Below the pieces are notes generated by a model that made no database searches, was not told the origin of the DNA, and saw only the letters and a program-made list of their open reading frames with translations. Below are positions 33,979 to 42,455 of a stretch of 44,605 nt of DNA, in pieces. The position numbers and the translations under genes were made by a program. Positions within the stretch are counted from its first letter, which is position 1. Each line of letters begins with the position of its first letter. Location of the stretch: contig NZ_KB904764.1 in assembly GCF_000380185.1 (NCBI RefSeq), positions 1-44,605 of the forward strand. The letters run 5' to 3'. The stretch comes from Thiofilum flexile DSM 14609 (GTDB lineage: Bacteria > Pseudomonadota > Gammaproteobacteria > Thiotrichales > Thiotrichaceae).

Positions 33979-35541
33979 TCATGAGGAAAGGCGCTCTAGT
34001 ATTGGGCCATACAAATAACCCACTTCGCTACTAGATAAGCGATTCATGGAGGCAATATCCACAAGACCATCCACCATAAGGGGTATTGAGTGAGGTTTTA
34101 GCGCTAATAGTAAATGATTAAGCGCATTCGGAACCGCTCGTTCCACTGCCATAGTGGCACCAATAGCCGGTGCTAACTGAATGAGTGCTACCCTAAATAG
34201 TTTGAGATAAGTCGCAAGCTGAATACTTTCAAACGTAACCTCCATTAACGCAAAACGTAGTCCACTGGCTTTTATTAGCGGAGCTGCCATTTTGACGGTA
34301 TCGGCATACTCCACTAAATCCGCATACCGCAATGCCAGTATCAGTTGTGTAGCTAAAGGGCTGCTACTGAGTTGGCTTATTAGTTGTGTGCGTAATTTGG
34401 CGCTTTTCCAAAACCATGTCCCTAATTCCAGCAATATTTGCGGGGAGGTGGCTAAGGGGTTTTTTTGATTCAAAGTAGGCAAACGTTGAATAATTTGCTG
34501 TAAGTTCCAATGATCTAATTCAATCCGCTTTCGGGGATCTGCTAATAAGCTTAATAATTCATTGCGTTGTAAGGCCTGTCCTTGACGGGTAGTGGCAAGA
34601 TTATTGGCAATATATAAAGCCGGTAGTGTTGCTGTATGTAAATTTAGAGTCTCGTGGAGCTGTAAACGCAAGAGTGATTTTTGCGGCTCATTTTGAGCAA
34701 TAGCGAGGGCTTGGTTTTGTTTTTGCCACGGATTAGCACTATTTTCTGGCTCATTTTCGAGTAGTTGCGGCTGAATAATCGGTGTCACTTGTAATTGAGC
34801 ACAGCGCTGTCCCCGATAGACTGCTGGAGTCAGGCGTATTTCACAGCGTAGCACCGCCTTGCCAATAGGGCGGAAGGAGGCAATGGTACGATGTGAGGGC
34901 AGGGCTAAGCGCTCTACCTGAGTGCTCAAGGGGATGACTAACTTTTGATCCGCCACGGGAATGAGGCTTGATAAGTGAGTCGCTTGAGCCTCTTCGCTAG
35001 AGGCGATATTCATTAAAGTTAAATAGGCCGCATTCGCATATAAATGCTGATTATTGGCAATATAGGCAAACGCTTCTTGAGCATTTTCCACTAGCCATTG
35101 ACTGCGTAGCTCAGCGAGCGAAAGTAAGTGTTTCGCCTGCCGAAAATTTTGCTTTAATTGCGCGTAGTGGAGGATGAACTCCATTTGATGATGGAGTGTC
35201 GTCTGTGCTGCAGTCGCAATAGTGAACACGTCAATGCCTTGACGGGTTCGCATCGGTTTATGCCACTTATTTGGAGTTACTCGAATAAGGCAACTATCGG
35301 ATGAATAGTGCGCTAGGGTATTTGCAAGTAATTTGCCACGGGATTGGTGTTGGTCGGCTGCATAAAACACGAGTTGAGGGGCACGTGCTAGTGCTTTGAT
35401 AAGGGCCTCGCGATTATTAGCAACAACAAACTCAACAGAAATACCTGTATTAACGAGCACTTGCTCCAAAAGATCAGTAGGCAGCTCCCCGACCGCAATT
35501 AGTAAACAAATCATGGTATGCCGCTTCATGAGGCAGACCAT
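33979..35541 (-). CDS. Degenerate receiver/PAS/EAL-like protein (FimX-like)
   Basis: A 520-aa protein. The N-terminal 120 residues resemble a response-regulator receiver (ICLLIAVGELPTDLLEQVLV, FVVANNREALIKALA) without the phospho-acceptor Asp in its usual place. A PAS-like segment follows (about 140-260, WLVENAQEAFAYIANNQHLY). The C-terminal region (about 295-520) aligns by eye with an EAL domain (ELDHWNLQQIIQRLP, then LRFALMEVTFES and SEVGYLYGPILERL) but lacks the catalytic EAL, N and E residues. It is therefore probably a c-di-GMP sensor rather than a phosphodiesterase, as FimX is for type IV pili. Alternative starts at 35529 and 35514 are possible; none has a clear ribosome site. A PilZ-like gene lies 79 bp upstream. 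Confidence 0.7.
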   Translation of the reverse strand: MVCLMKRHTMICLLIAVGELPTDLLEQVLVNTGISVEFVVANNREALIKALARAPQLVFYAADQHQSRGKLLANTLAHYSSDSCLIRVTPNKWHKPMRTRQGIDVFTIATAAQTTLHHQMEFILHYAQLKQNFRQAKHLLSLAELRSQWLVENAQEAFAYIANNQHLYANAAYLTLMNIASSEEAQATHLSSLIPVADQKLVIPLSTQVERLALPSHRTIASFRPIGKAVLRCEIRLTPAVYRGQRCAQLQVTPIIQPQLLENEPENSANPWQKQNQALAIAQNEPQKSLLRLQLHETLNLHTATLPALYIANNLATTRQGQALQRNELLSLLADPRKRIELDHWNLQQIIQRLPTLNQKNPLATSPQILLELGTWFWKSAKLRTQLISQLSSSPLATQLILALRYADLVEYADTVKMAAPLIKASGLRFALMEVTFESIQLATYLKLFRVALIQLAPAIGATMAVERAVPNALNHLLLALKPHSIPLMVDGLVDIASMNRLSSSEVGYLYGPILERLSS

Positions 35542-35620
35542 AGCAAGGATTAAGATTCGATTCAGGGATTAAGGGTTTTTTTCCGATTATCGCTCTCGAC
35601 TATAAGATAAAGTGTTGGGG

Positions 35621-37261
35621 CTATAAATCATCCCAGAGCGAGTTAAAGGATTCTGTTTCTATATTACTCTTACTCTTAAAACTGGCTTCCAGTGTTTCAA
35701 ATCTAAAGTAAGCAAAGGCACCCAACGTTTCATCTAATAATGTGAGACGCACTCGCTCTTCGCGGCCTGAAAACTGTACCACCACCTCATCAGCGGGTTG
35801 TAGGATATAAGCGGGAAGAATAAAAATGGGATCAGGGCGCACCCCCTCAATACTCGGTAGCATTAGGCCTTCGATAGGTAAGGGCTGGGTAATGGTGCGA
35901 TTCAGTACTTGTAAAATAGTGAGCGGCATCACTTTAGAAGACAGTACCTCTACCCCACAACAGAGGCCGCGCTCCCGGCTTTGTTCCATCCATTTAATCG
36001 AGCCAATAATCCACGGATTACGCTCTTGACTTGGATCACGTAGACTAATCAGTTCCCCCACCCGTGCGCCGGATAATTCACCATGAGGCCACTGTAGGCC
36101 ATAACCACTCACACTACTATTCATCACCTGCCAATATTGCACATTGACCTCGGTTTCATGGCGAATCACTTGCCCAATAGAGCGTGGTTTGCTACTAGAG
36201 CCAAACAATAAGTCTTCATCATCACGGCTATCCTGACCATATTCAGCCGTATTACGCGAGAGCACGCTAAGAATTTCAGGTAGACGTGTCACCATAGTAA
36301 TCGGCTCATTTTTAGGGAAGCGATTAAAGCTGCGATTACAGACCGTCGTGTAATGCTGAATGAGCCGTTGGGCTAAATTACGACTCAGCCCCTCTTTCAC
36401 CACAATACTCGCAGGGCCTGTTTGATTGAGCGACATTTGGGTTTCTAATTCTTTAATTAGGCGCGTTAAATCTAATACTCGAACCGTCGGGGAGCGGGGT
36501 AGATCACCGACCGGCATAATGACCGCAGGTTCATCCGAGTTGAGTATAATCGCATGCACATAGTCTTGAGCGGTGGAGGGAGGCTCTTGGCTCAGTGCCA
36601 TATAGGCTGCATCGGTCTCTAAGTAACGCGCTATTTTTAAAATTTCATCTTGGCGTAAACTATAAGGGCGAGCTAGAGCCAGCGCATTCATCTGCATATA
36701 GCGTGCTGTAATGCTAGGAGCACTAGCGCGTCCGGCGGCAAATGCGACTTGATCAAGCCCTTGTTCACTCGCGACTAAATAAAGTTGATGAATATCATGC
36801 CAAAGCGTATCGCGCGTGCGTACATAAACCGCATAACTACTGAGTAACACTTGTCCCATATAATCTAAGGCGCGATAAATAGCAATCTGTAAGCCCTTCT
36901 TAGAAATCTCATTGCGGGTCAGCATATCCAAAGCGGCGAGTTGATAGGAGCCGGCAAACTCTAAGAGCAGGGCTTGATTCAAGTCAAAAATACGTTGTCC
37001 CTTCTTGGGTAAGGGAAAGGTGCGGTAGGTGAGGTGATGCTGTAGATTACTTAGGGCTAGATCCATCGCCGGACGGAGTATTTCACTGATTTTAATACGT
37101 GTAACTGAGGGTAGTACCCGATGATTAAGATCAATTAATCCATTATAGAGGCGCTTGGTGGTTTCACCGATATCAGTCAATGGTAACTGCTGTACCCATT
37201 CCCGTGCTTTCGCTTCTGAGGTGGGAATGAGGTAGAGTGATGTTTGTTCTGCCAGCGCCAT
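35621..37261 (-). CDS. PilZ-like domain protein, candidate c-di-GMP receptor
   Basis: A 546-aa soluble protein. The first ~330 residues are helical and of no recognised family (start MALAEQTSLYLIPTSEAKAR). The region about 365-480 resembles PilZ: an Arg-containing stretch KPRSIGQVIRHETEV followed by VMNSSVSGYGLQW, which fits the (D/N)xSxxG c-di-GMP loop, then ARVGELISLR and GSIKW. A second beta-rich segment ends the protein. With the neighbouring degenerate EAL protein it suggests c-di-GMP control of motility, pili or polysaccharide. It is divergent from dsbD with a 158-bp shared gap. Confidence 0.7.
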   Translation of the reverse strand: MALAEQTSLYLIPTSEAKAREWVQQLPLTDIGETTKRLYNGLIDLNHRVLPSVTRIKISEILRPAMDLALSNLQHHLTYRTFPLPKKGQRIFDLNQALLLEFAGSYQLAALDMLTRNEISKKGLQIAIYRALDYMGQVLLSSYAVYVRTRDTLWHDIHQLYLVASEQGLDQVAFAAGRASAPSITARYMQMNALALARPYSLRQDEILKIARYLETDAAYMALSQEPPSTAQDYVHAIILNSDEPAVIMPVGDLPRSPTVRVLDLTRLIKELETQMSLNQTGPASIVVKEGLSRNLAQRLIQHYTTVCNRSFNRFPKNEPITMVTRLPEILSVLSRNTAEYGQDSRDDEDLLFGSSSKPRSIGQVIRHETEVNVQYWQVMNSSVSGYGLQWPHGELSGARVGELISLRDPSQERNPWIIGSIKWMEQSRERGLCCGVEVLSSKVMPLTILQVLNRTITQPLPIEGLMLPSIEGVRPDPIFILPAYILQPADEVVVQFSGREERVRLTLLDETLGAFAYFRFETLEASFKSKSNIETESFNSLWDDL

Positions 37262-37419
37262 AGCGGGGTCCTTGTTTTTTATTATCTATAGTATCTCAGT
37301 ATAACATGGGTTAGGAATCATCAGCGAGTATTAGATGACAGATAACCTGAGTAACTGATTTTTTGATTTTTAAAATATTAAGAGCCGCTTGAGTTCAGAA
37401 TTAATTAATGGAGTTATGC

Positions 37420-39348
37420 ATGTTAATAGTCTTACGCCTAGTATTATTAATCTCGCTGTGTTTAGTAGGAACTAATCTAGCAGCGAATAGTTTACTTTCT
37501 AATTTACTAGGCAATAATACCGTTGGAGACGACATTTTAGAGGTCGATCAAGCCTTTCAAATTAAGCCCCCTATTTATGATGGTAAACAAATTGCGGTAG
37601 GTTGGACTATTGCTCCAGGGTACTACTTATATCGAGAAAAATTTCAATTAAATCTCTTAGATGCCAAAGGTTTTACAGCCGGTGAGCTTAAAGTACCAGC
37701 CGGTGAAATTAAGCAAGATCCTGCTTTTGGTACGGTACAGGCGCTTTATAATCAAGTCGATGTAACGCTTCCATTAACGCGTGTGGATAATCAGGCAGCT
37801 AGCTTTCTATTAGAAATAGTATGGCAGGGGTGTTTTGAAAAACTGGGAGTTTGTTATCCACCCGAACGTAAAGGATTTTTAGCCACCGCTCCAGCACTGA
37901 TGGCTGGGCAAGTCATGGATGCCAATGATTTAGTATTCAATGAAACCACTCTACCCGTTGCAGGTTCGCAGCCTAATCGGGCGGTAGCAGTAGCCTCGCC
38001 TAGCCCTGCTGCAACAACGCTAGATAATAATAGCAATAATAGCGGAAGTAATGTGGTTTTATCCGAAACCAATCAAATCGCTAATATCCTAGCCGATGGG
38101 AAGATTTTATGGATTATGCTGAGTTTTTTGGGATTCGGTTTATTACTGAGTTTCACACCCTGCGTATTTCCTATGATTCCAATTTTATCCGGTATTATTG
38201 CCGGACAAAAAGATCTCAGTACCCGTAAAGCGTTTTTACTATCGCTTACTTATGTATTAGCGATGGCAGCTACTTATACCCTAGTCGGTTTATTAGCCGG
38301 GCTATTTGGTGGGAATTTACAAGCTACCTTTCAGAATCCATGGGTAATTAGCACGTTTGCTTTATTTTTTGTGCTCTTGGCTTTGTCAATGTTTGGGTTT
38401 TATGAACTGCAAATACCGGCTCATTGGCAAACTAAATTGAATCAGCTCAGTAATCAACAGCAGGGCGGTACTTTAATTGGAGTGGCGATAATGGGTGTTT
38501 TATCAGCGCTCATTGTAGGGCCTTGTGTGGCTGCACCCTTAGCGGGAGCATTAATGTATATTAGCCAGACAGGTAATGCTTTATTAGGTGGCATTGCGCT
38601 ATTTTCTTTAAGTATTGGTATGGGGCTGCCTTTATTATTAATCGGTACGTCAGCAGGAAAATGGCTACCTAAAGCAGGCTCTTGGATGGAAACCGTTAAG
38701 GCGGTATTTGGCGTATTATTATTAGCAGTTGCCTTATATCTATTAGAACGAGTATTACCTAGCACTATTTATATGCTGCTATGGGGATTATTATTCATTG
38801 TCACTGCGGTGTATATGGGGGCTGTGACAACCTTATCTGTATTAGCTTCTAATGGAGTAAAACTATGGAAAGGTTTAGCACTAGCTTTATTGGTTCAAGG
38901 TATTTTAATCCTTATTGGTGGGGCATTAGGGGGTAATGATATTGTTAACCCTTTACGTCCACTAGTCTCAAATCAAGCGAACCATACTCAAGTACAGTTT
39001 CAGCGTGTTGCTAATTTAGAGCAACTCAATCAAGCATTAGTGAGTGCAAAAGGTAAATTAGTCTTATTAGATTTTTATGCTGATTGGTGTATTTCTTGTA
39101 AGGAAATGGAAAAATATACTTTTAGCGATCCAACGGTACAGGCTGAGCTGAGTCGCTTTGTCTTATTGCAGGTTGATGTTACAAAAAATACGGCAGACGA
39201 TAAGGCCATATTGAAGCATTTTAAGTTAATGGGGCCTCCCGCTATTTTATTTTTTGATAAAAATTCTAAGGAACATCGAGAATGGCAGCAGATTGGCTTT
39301 ATTAAACCAGAACGCTTCACTGCGCATTTGCGTCAATTACAAGACTGA
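37420..39348 (+). CDS. dsbD: Thiol:disulfide interchange protein DsbD
   Basis: I choose ATG 37420 (642 aa), as GGAG lies eight bases upstream; the ATG at 37408 overlaps this site. Layout: signal peptide (LIVLRLVLLISLCLVGTNLA); periplasmic alpha domain with the Cys pair in WQGCFEKLGVCYPPE (about 130-144); an eight-helix membrane domain with SFTPCVFPMIPILSG and GPCVAAPLAGAL; and a C-terminal thioredoxin domain with FYADWCISCKEMEKYTF. It carries electrons from cytoplasmic thioredoxin to periplasmic thiol proteins. The neighbouring TlpA-like gene is a plausible acceptor. The linker before the membrane domain is Asn/Ser-rich. Confidence 0.96.
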   Translation: MLIVLRLVLLISLCLVGTNLAANSLLSNLLGNNTVGDDILEVDQAFQIKPPIYDGKQIAVGWTIAPGYYLYREKFQLNLLDAKGFTAGELKVPAGEIKQDPAFGTVQALYNQVDVTLPLTRVDNQAASFLLEIVWQGCFEKLGVCYPPERKGFLATAPALMAGQVMDANDLVFNETTLPVAGSQPNRAVAVASPSPAATTLDNNSNNSGSNVVLSETNQIANILADGKILWIMLSFLGFGLLLSFTPCVFPMIPILSGIIAGQKDLSTRKAFLLSLTYVLAMAATYTLVGLLAGLFGGNLQATFQNPWVISTFALFFVLLALSMFGFYELQIPAHWQTKLNQLSNQQQGGTLIGVAIMGVLSALIVGPCVAAPLAGALMYISQTGNALLGGIALFSLSIGMGLPLLLIGTSAGKWLPKAGSWMETVKAVFGVLLLAVALYLLERVLPSTIYMLLWGLLFIVTAVYMGAVTTLSVLASNGVKLWKGLALALLVQGILILIGGALGGNDIVNPLRPLVSNQANHTQVQFQRVANLEQLNQALVSAKGKLVLLDFYADWCISCKEMEKYTFSDPTVQAELSRFVLLQVDVTKNTADDKAILKHFKLMGPPAILFFDKNSKEHREWQQIGFIKPERFTAHLRQLQD

Positions 39349-39366
39349 TAAAGTACTAAAGATAAA

Positions 39367-39394
39367 TCAAGCGTCGCTCTGGTAGCGACCTTGA
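39367..39394 (+). terminator. Hairpin after dsbD
   Basis: TCAAG-c-GTCGCT / AGCGAC-CTTGA forms an 11-bp stem with one bulge and a CTGGT loop, 19 nt after the dsbD stop. No U-tract follows, so it is either a weak or Rho-aided terminator or a 3'-end stabiliser. Confidence 0.5.
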
Positions 39395-39424
39395 ATTCAT
39401 TCAGAATACGTTCATATATATTTT

Positions 39425-39466
39425 TGTGAAAAATGTCACAAAAATAGTAGTGAATATCAGTAAGAT
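39425..39466 (+). promoter_or_regulatory. CRP/Vfr-type binding site and class II promoter
   Basis: TGTGA-AAAATG-TCACA at 39425-39440 is an exact match to the CRP consensus TGTGA-N6-TCACA, extended to a perfect 9-6-9 palindrome (39421-39444). A -10-like TAAGAT lies at 39461-39466. A start at about 39473 puts the site centre at -41.5 to -40.5, the class II activation position. The transcript would run into the TlpA-like gene with a ~235-nt leader. The remaining 39474-39708 shows AT-rich sequence with no ORF; a small RNA there is possible. Confidence 0.7.
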
Positions 39467-39708
39467 AGTACTTGACTAATGAAATTAGCTTTTTAATCCA
39501 CTGTAGTGATAAATAATTTTAAGTTATTGATTATATTATATAATAACGAGCAAGAAATTAGTTAAAAAGCTGATTTTCAAATGAATTCTATCCAATTAAT
39601 GGCTCAACTAATGAGCTGCTGAACTAAGTACCTAGTTTTCAGAGCACTTGACTATTGTGCATTTTATGGTGAGATTGAAGGTATGCTAAGTGACTCAAGG
39701 ATTTAAGT

Positions 39709-40161
39709 ATGTCTCTGTCAAAGGTATTAAGCTATAGTTGCTTGTTGTTGGCACTAGGTATAAGTAGTGTCCAAGCCAATGGGAAACCACTGGATCTTAG
39801 CCCGTATAAAGGTAAAGTGGTTATGGTGGATTTCTGGGCGTCTTGGTGTCCACCTTGTAAAAACTCGTTTCCATGGCTGAATAAAATGGTACGAGAAAAA
39901 TCGGCTCAGGGTTTGGTGGTTATTGGAGTGAATGTGGATGAAGATAGCGCCGATGCTAAGCGCTTTTTAGCGCAGATTCCGGCTAAATTCCCTATTATTT
40001 ATGATCCTAAGGGTGATTATCCTAGTTATTATAATATTCCGGGCATGCCGAGCACGATTATTTTTGATCGTAATGGTAAAAAGCTATATATGCATCAGGG
40101 TTTTAAACTGACTAAAGTGATGCAATATGAGGCTGAACTTAATAAGGCATTACGGAAATAA
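39709..40161 (+). CDS. TlpA/ResA-like periplasmic thioredoxin
   Basis: A 150-aa protein. A signal peptide (residues 1-23, ending SSVQA) is followed by a thioredoxin fold with VVMVDFWASWCPPCKNSFPW (active site WCPPC, about 44-48), a VNVDEDSADAKRFL insert, and the cis-Pro segment GMPSTIIFDRNG. It probably reduces or delivers electrons to periplasmic proteins and would be recharged by DsbD upstream. Thioredoxin genes of this type often sit with DUF4266, DUF3570 and apbE genes, which follow here after an inserted minus-strand methyltransferase gene. Its 3' end overlaps that convergent gene by 23 bp. Confidence 0.9.
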   Translation: MSLSKVLSYSCLLLALGISSVQANGKPLDLSPYKGKVVMVDFWASWCPPCKNSFPWLNKMVREKSAQGLVVIGVNVDEDSADAKRFLAQIPAKFPIIYDPKGDYPSYYNIPGMPSTIIFDRNGKKLYMHQGFKLTKVMQYEAELNKALRK

Positions 40162-40993
40162 AAGCACTGAGTGGGCGTCCGTCGTTTAGATAGTCAATGT
40201 GATCTAAAATAATATCAGCATGGTGGAATAAATGGGCTAATTCACCGTGCTTTAGCAAAAATTTAGGATTACGTGGGCCGCCTAATACTTCACAGCCTTC
40301 CATAAAGGTTTGATATAAAAAAACACCTTTGGGTTTTAATAAGGTGGGAATAATAGAGAATAGGGGGCGATGTAAATAGCGTACTCCATAAATTAAATCA
40401 AATGAGTGAGGAGTTAGAGTGGCTAATTGATTATCAGACGTTTCTAAATCCATTTGTAGCGTAGTAACAGTAACCTGATTATGTGCCGCTAAATCTTGTG
40501 TGCGCTGTAATGCACCGCTTAAATGATCAATCCCCGTCATTTGCCAGCCGTGCTGCGCTAAATAGACTAAATCACGTCCAGCACCACAGCCCAAATCTAA
40601 GCCTTTACCCGCTGGAATTTTATAGCGTGGCATTATATCCGTCACAAAACGCTCAATTAGCGGAGCCGGTTGCCATAAAGTATGCTGTGCTGCCCCCGTC
40701 GCCCATTGTCCGGTTAGCTGTAAAGTTTGTGCTAAAGCTTCAGACCAGATTAGGGTTTGGGTGAGGGTATAGCCCTTAGTACTTAAAAAATCTTGTGCGG
40801 TGGTTTTGCTGCTGACATCGACCCATAATTCCAATGGAGTAGAGCGCATGGGCAATTCGTGCATGCGAGCAAATAATTCAGCCGCAGGAATAGAAATAGC
40901 CCCCCTTTTATGACCTGCTAGAAAGTCAGCCTCAGTACGACAATCGATAATAGCGCTCTCATGGATGAGTGGGGTTTGTGATATACTAAACAT
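40139..40993 (-). CDS. Rhodanese-like domain/class I SAM methyltransferase fusion
   Basis: A 284-aa protein. Residues 1-95 form a rhodanese-like domain (IDCRTEADFLAGHKRGAISI) with no active-site Cys at the usual loop (WVDVSSKT instead), so it is probably inactive or only binding. Residues 105-284 are a SAM-dependent methyltransferase: motif I is LDLGCGAGRDLVYLAQHGW, followed by MTGIDHLSGAL, FDLIYGVRYLHRP and FLYQTFMEGCE, similar to TehB/thiopurine-type enzymes. The fusion recurs in gammaproteobacteria as a small cytoplasmic protein. It is divergent from DUF4266 with only 38 bp between starts. The substrate is unknown. Confidence 0.87.
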   Translation of the reverse strand: MFSISQTPLIHESAIIDCRTEADFLAGHKRGAISIPAAELFARMHELPMRSTPLELWVDVSSKTTAQDFLSTKGYTLTQTLIWSEALAQTLQLTGQWATGAAQHTLWQPAPLIERFVTDIMPRYKIPAGKGLDLGCGAGRDLVYLAQHGWQMTGIDHLSGALQRTQDLAAHNQVTVTTLQMDLETSDNQLATLTPHSFDLIYGVRYLHRPLFSIIPTLLKPKGVFLYQTFMEGCEVLGGPRNPKFLLKHGELAHLFHHADIILDHIDYLNDGRPLSAFISVMPY

Positions 40994-41031
40994 ACTATTT
41001 TCTAAATCCCTATGAACGAGTGTTAAGCGCT

Positions 41032-41250
41032 ATGCTAATACGAATTGCTTTGCCAGTATTGCTAGTTTGCAGTCTCACAGCCTGTGCTAATCCAGCGGTT
41101 AAGCCGTGGGAGCGCGGCGTATTGGCGGAGCCTGCCATGACCTTTGGCTATGATGCCACAAAAGACAGTATCGCTGATCATATCTATTTTTCCAAAGAGG
41201 CCACGAGTGGTGGGCGCTCAATTGCTGGAGGAGGCTGTGGATGCAACTAA
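41032..41250 (+). CDS. DUF4266 lipoprotein
   Basis: I start at ATG 41032 (72 aa), giving a clean lipoprotein signal MLIRIALPVLLVCSLTAC with lipobox LTAC; a GTG at 41020 is in frame but adds only four residues. The mature part has KPWERGVLAEPAMTF and the family's hallmark Gly/Cys tail GGGCGCN. It is probably anchored in the outer membrane facing the periplasm. The last 10 bp overlap the DUF3570 gene, so translation is coupled. The role is unknown. The tail cysteines could bind metal or accept electrons from the nearby thioredoxin. Confidence 0.85.
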   Translation: MLIRIALPVLLVCSLTACANPAVKPWERGVLAEPAMTFGYDATKDSIADHIYFSKEATSGGRSIAGGGCGCN

Positions 41251-42455
41251 CTACTTGGCAATCCTTAGCCTTAGCCGCCGCAACGTTAGCCGGTACGTCG
41301 AGTGCTCAAGCTACACAATGGGAACATGATGCGGCTTTACTCTATTATGGTGAATCCGATGATCGGGTGCAGGCCGGTAGTGTTAAATATCAGGGCAAAC
41401 GTGAAAATGATGAGGGCGATAAGCTGACCGTCACTGCAGGTGTTGATGCACTGACTGGCGCTTCGCCTTTAGGGGTGGCTCCAAGCTATCAAGCCCAAAC
41501 TATGACTAGCCCTTCTGGTAAAACAATTACTATTCCGGCGGGTACTTTACCCTTAGATGATAGTTTTAAAGACCTACGTGTCTCTGGTGGCGTGCAGTGG
41601 GATAAAGGGATCAATGAGCACTGGCGGCATAATAGCGGCGTGTCCTTATCTAAAGAGCAAGACTATCTACACACGGGCGTGAATAGCACGGTAAGCCGTT
41701 ATCTTAATAATAAAAACACCACCTTAAGTGCAGGCTTGGCTTTGGGTTATGATCAGGTACAGCCTATTGAGGGTAAACCCGTACCGTTATCCTTAGCTGG
41801 CAGTAATCGGGAAGGGGATGACACTAAAAAGACGGGCGAGCTAATGCTAGGAGTGACGCAAGTATTGTCTAAACGCGCTATAGCTCAGCTCAATTATAGC
41901 TATAGCCAAGTATCGGGCTATCTCAATGATCCGTATAAATATATCAGCATCACCACACCCGCTGGTGTCGTGAGCGGGAATCGCTATGAGTCCCGCCCGG
42001 ATACCCGTAAAGGTCATACCTTTTATGGCGCATTGAAATACAAAGCAGGGGATAAGACCACTCTGACGAGTAGCCTGCGCTTCCATCAAGATGATTGGGG
42101 AACGGACTCCTTCACCGCCGAACAAGCCATACGTTTTGCTCTCAGTAATGAGCGCAGTATTGAGCCTAGTGTGCGCTTTTACCATCAAAAAGCGGCTGAT
42201 TTTTATAAATCCCAACTACTCACCACCGATGCCTTACCACAATATGCTTCCGCTGATTATCGTCTAGCAACGTTTGATGCCTATACCGTAGGGGCAACTT
42301 ATCGTTGGCAAGGCAGCAAGGACAAAGAGTGGCGTATTACGGGTGAATATTACAAGCAAAAGCCCAAGGCCACAGAGCTAACAGCAGGGCAAGCAGGCTT
42401 AAGCGCTAATCCGGGTTTTGAGGCGGTGATACTCTCCCTAGGAGTCAAGTTTTAG
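41241..42455 (+). CDS. DUF3570 outer-membrane beta-barrel protein
   Basis: A 404-aa protein with a signal peptide (residues 1-25, ending SSAQA) and alternating beta strands throughout, ending in a terminal aromatic strand (VILSLGVKF), as in outer-membrane barrels. Family features: LLYYGESDDRVQAGSVKYQG, DALTGASPLGVAPSYQAQT, and DTRKGHTFYGALKYK. The stop TAG shares one base with the apbE GTG start, and the start overlaps DUF4266 by 10 bp: a tight three-gene operon. The function is unknown. Conserved linkage with ApbE and a periplasmic thioredoxin points to an outer-membrane redox or metal-related system. Confidence 0.87.
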   Translation: MQLTTWQSLALAAATLAGTSSAQATQWEHDAALLYYGESDDRVQAGSVKYQGKRENDEGDKLTVTAGVDALTGASPLGVAPSYQAQTMTSPSGKTITIPAGTLPLDDSFKDLRVSGGVQWDKGINEHWRHNSGVSLSKEQDYLHTGVNSTVSRYLNNKNTTLSAGLALGYDQVQPIEGKPVPLSLAGSNREGDDTKKTGELMLGVTQVLSKRAIAQLNYSYSQVSGYLNDPYKYISITTPAGVVSGNRYESRPDTRKGHTFYGALKYKAGDKTTLTSSLRFHQDDWGTDSFTAEQAIRFALSNERSIEPSVRFYHQKAADFYKSQLLTTDALPQYASADYRLATFDAYTVGATYRWQGSKDKEWRITGEYYKQKPKATELTAGQAGLSANPGFEAVILSLGVKF

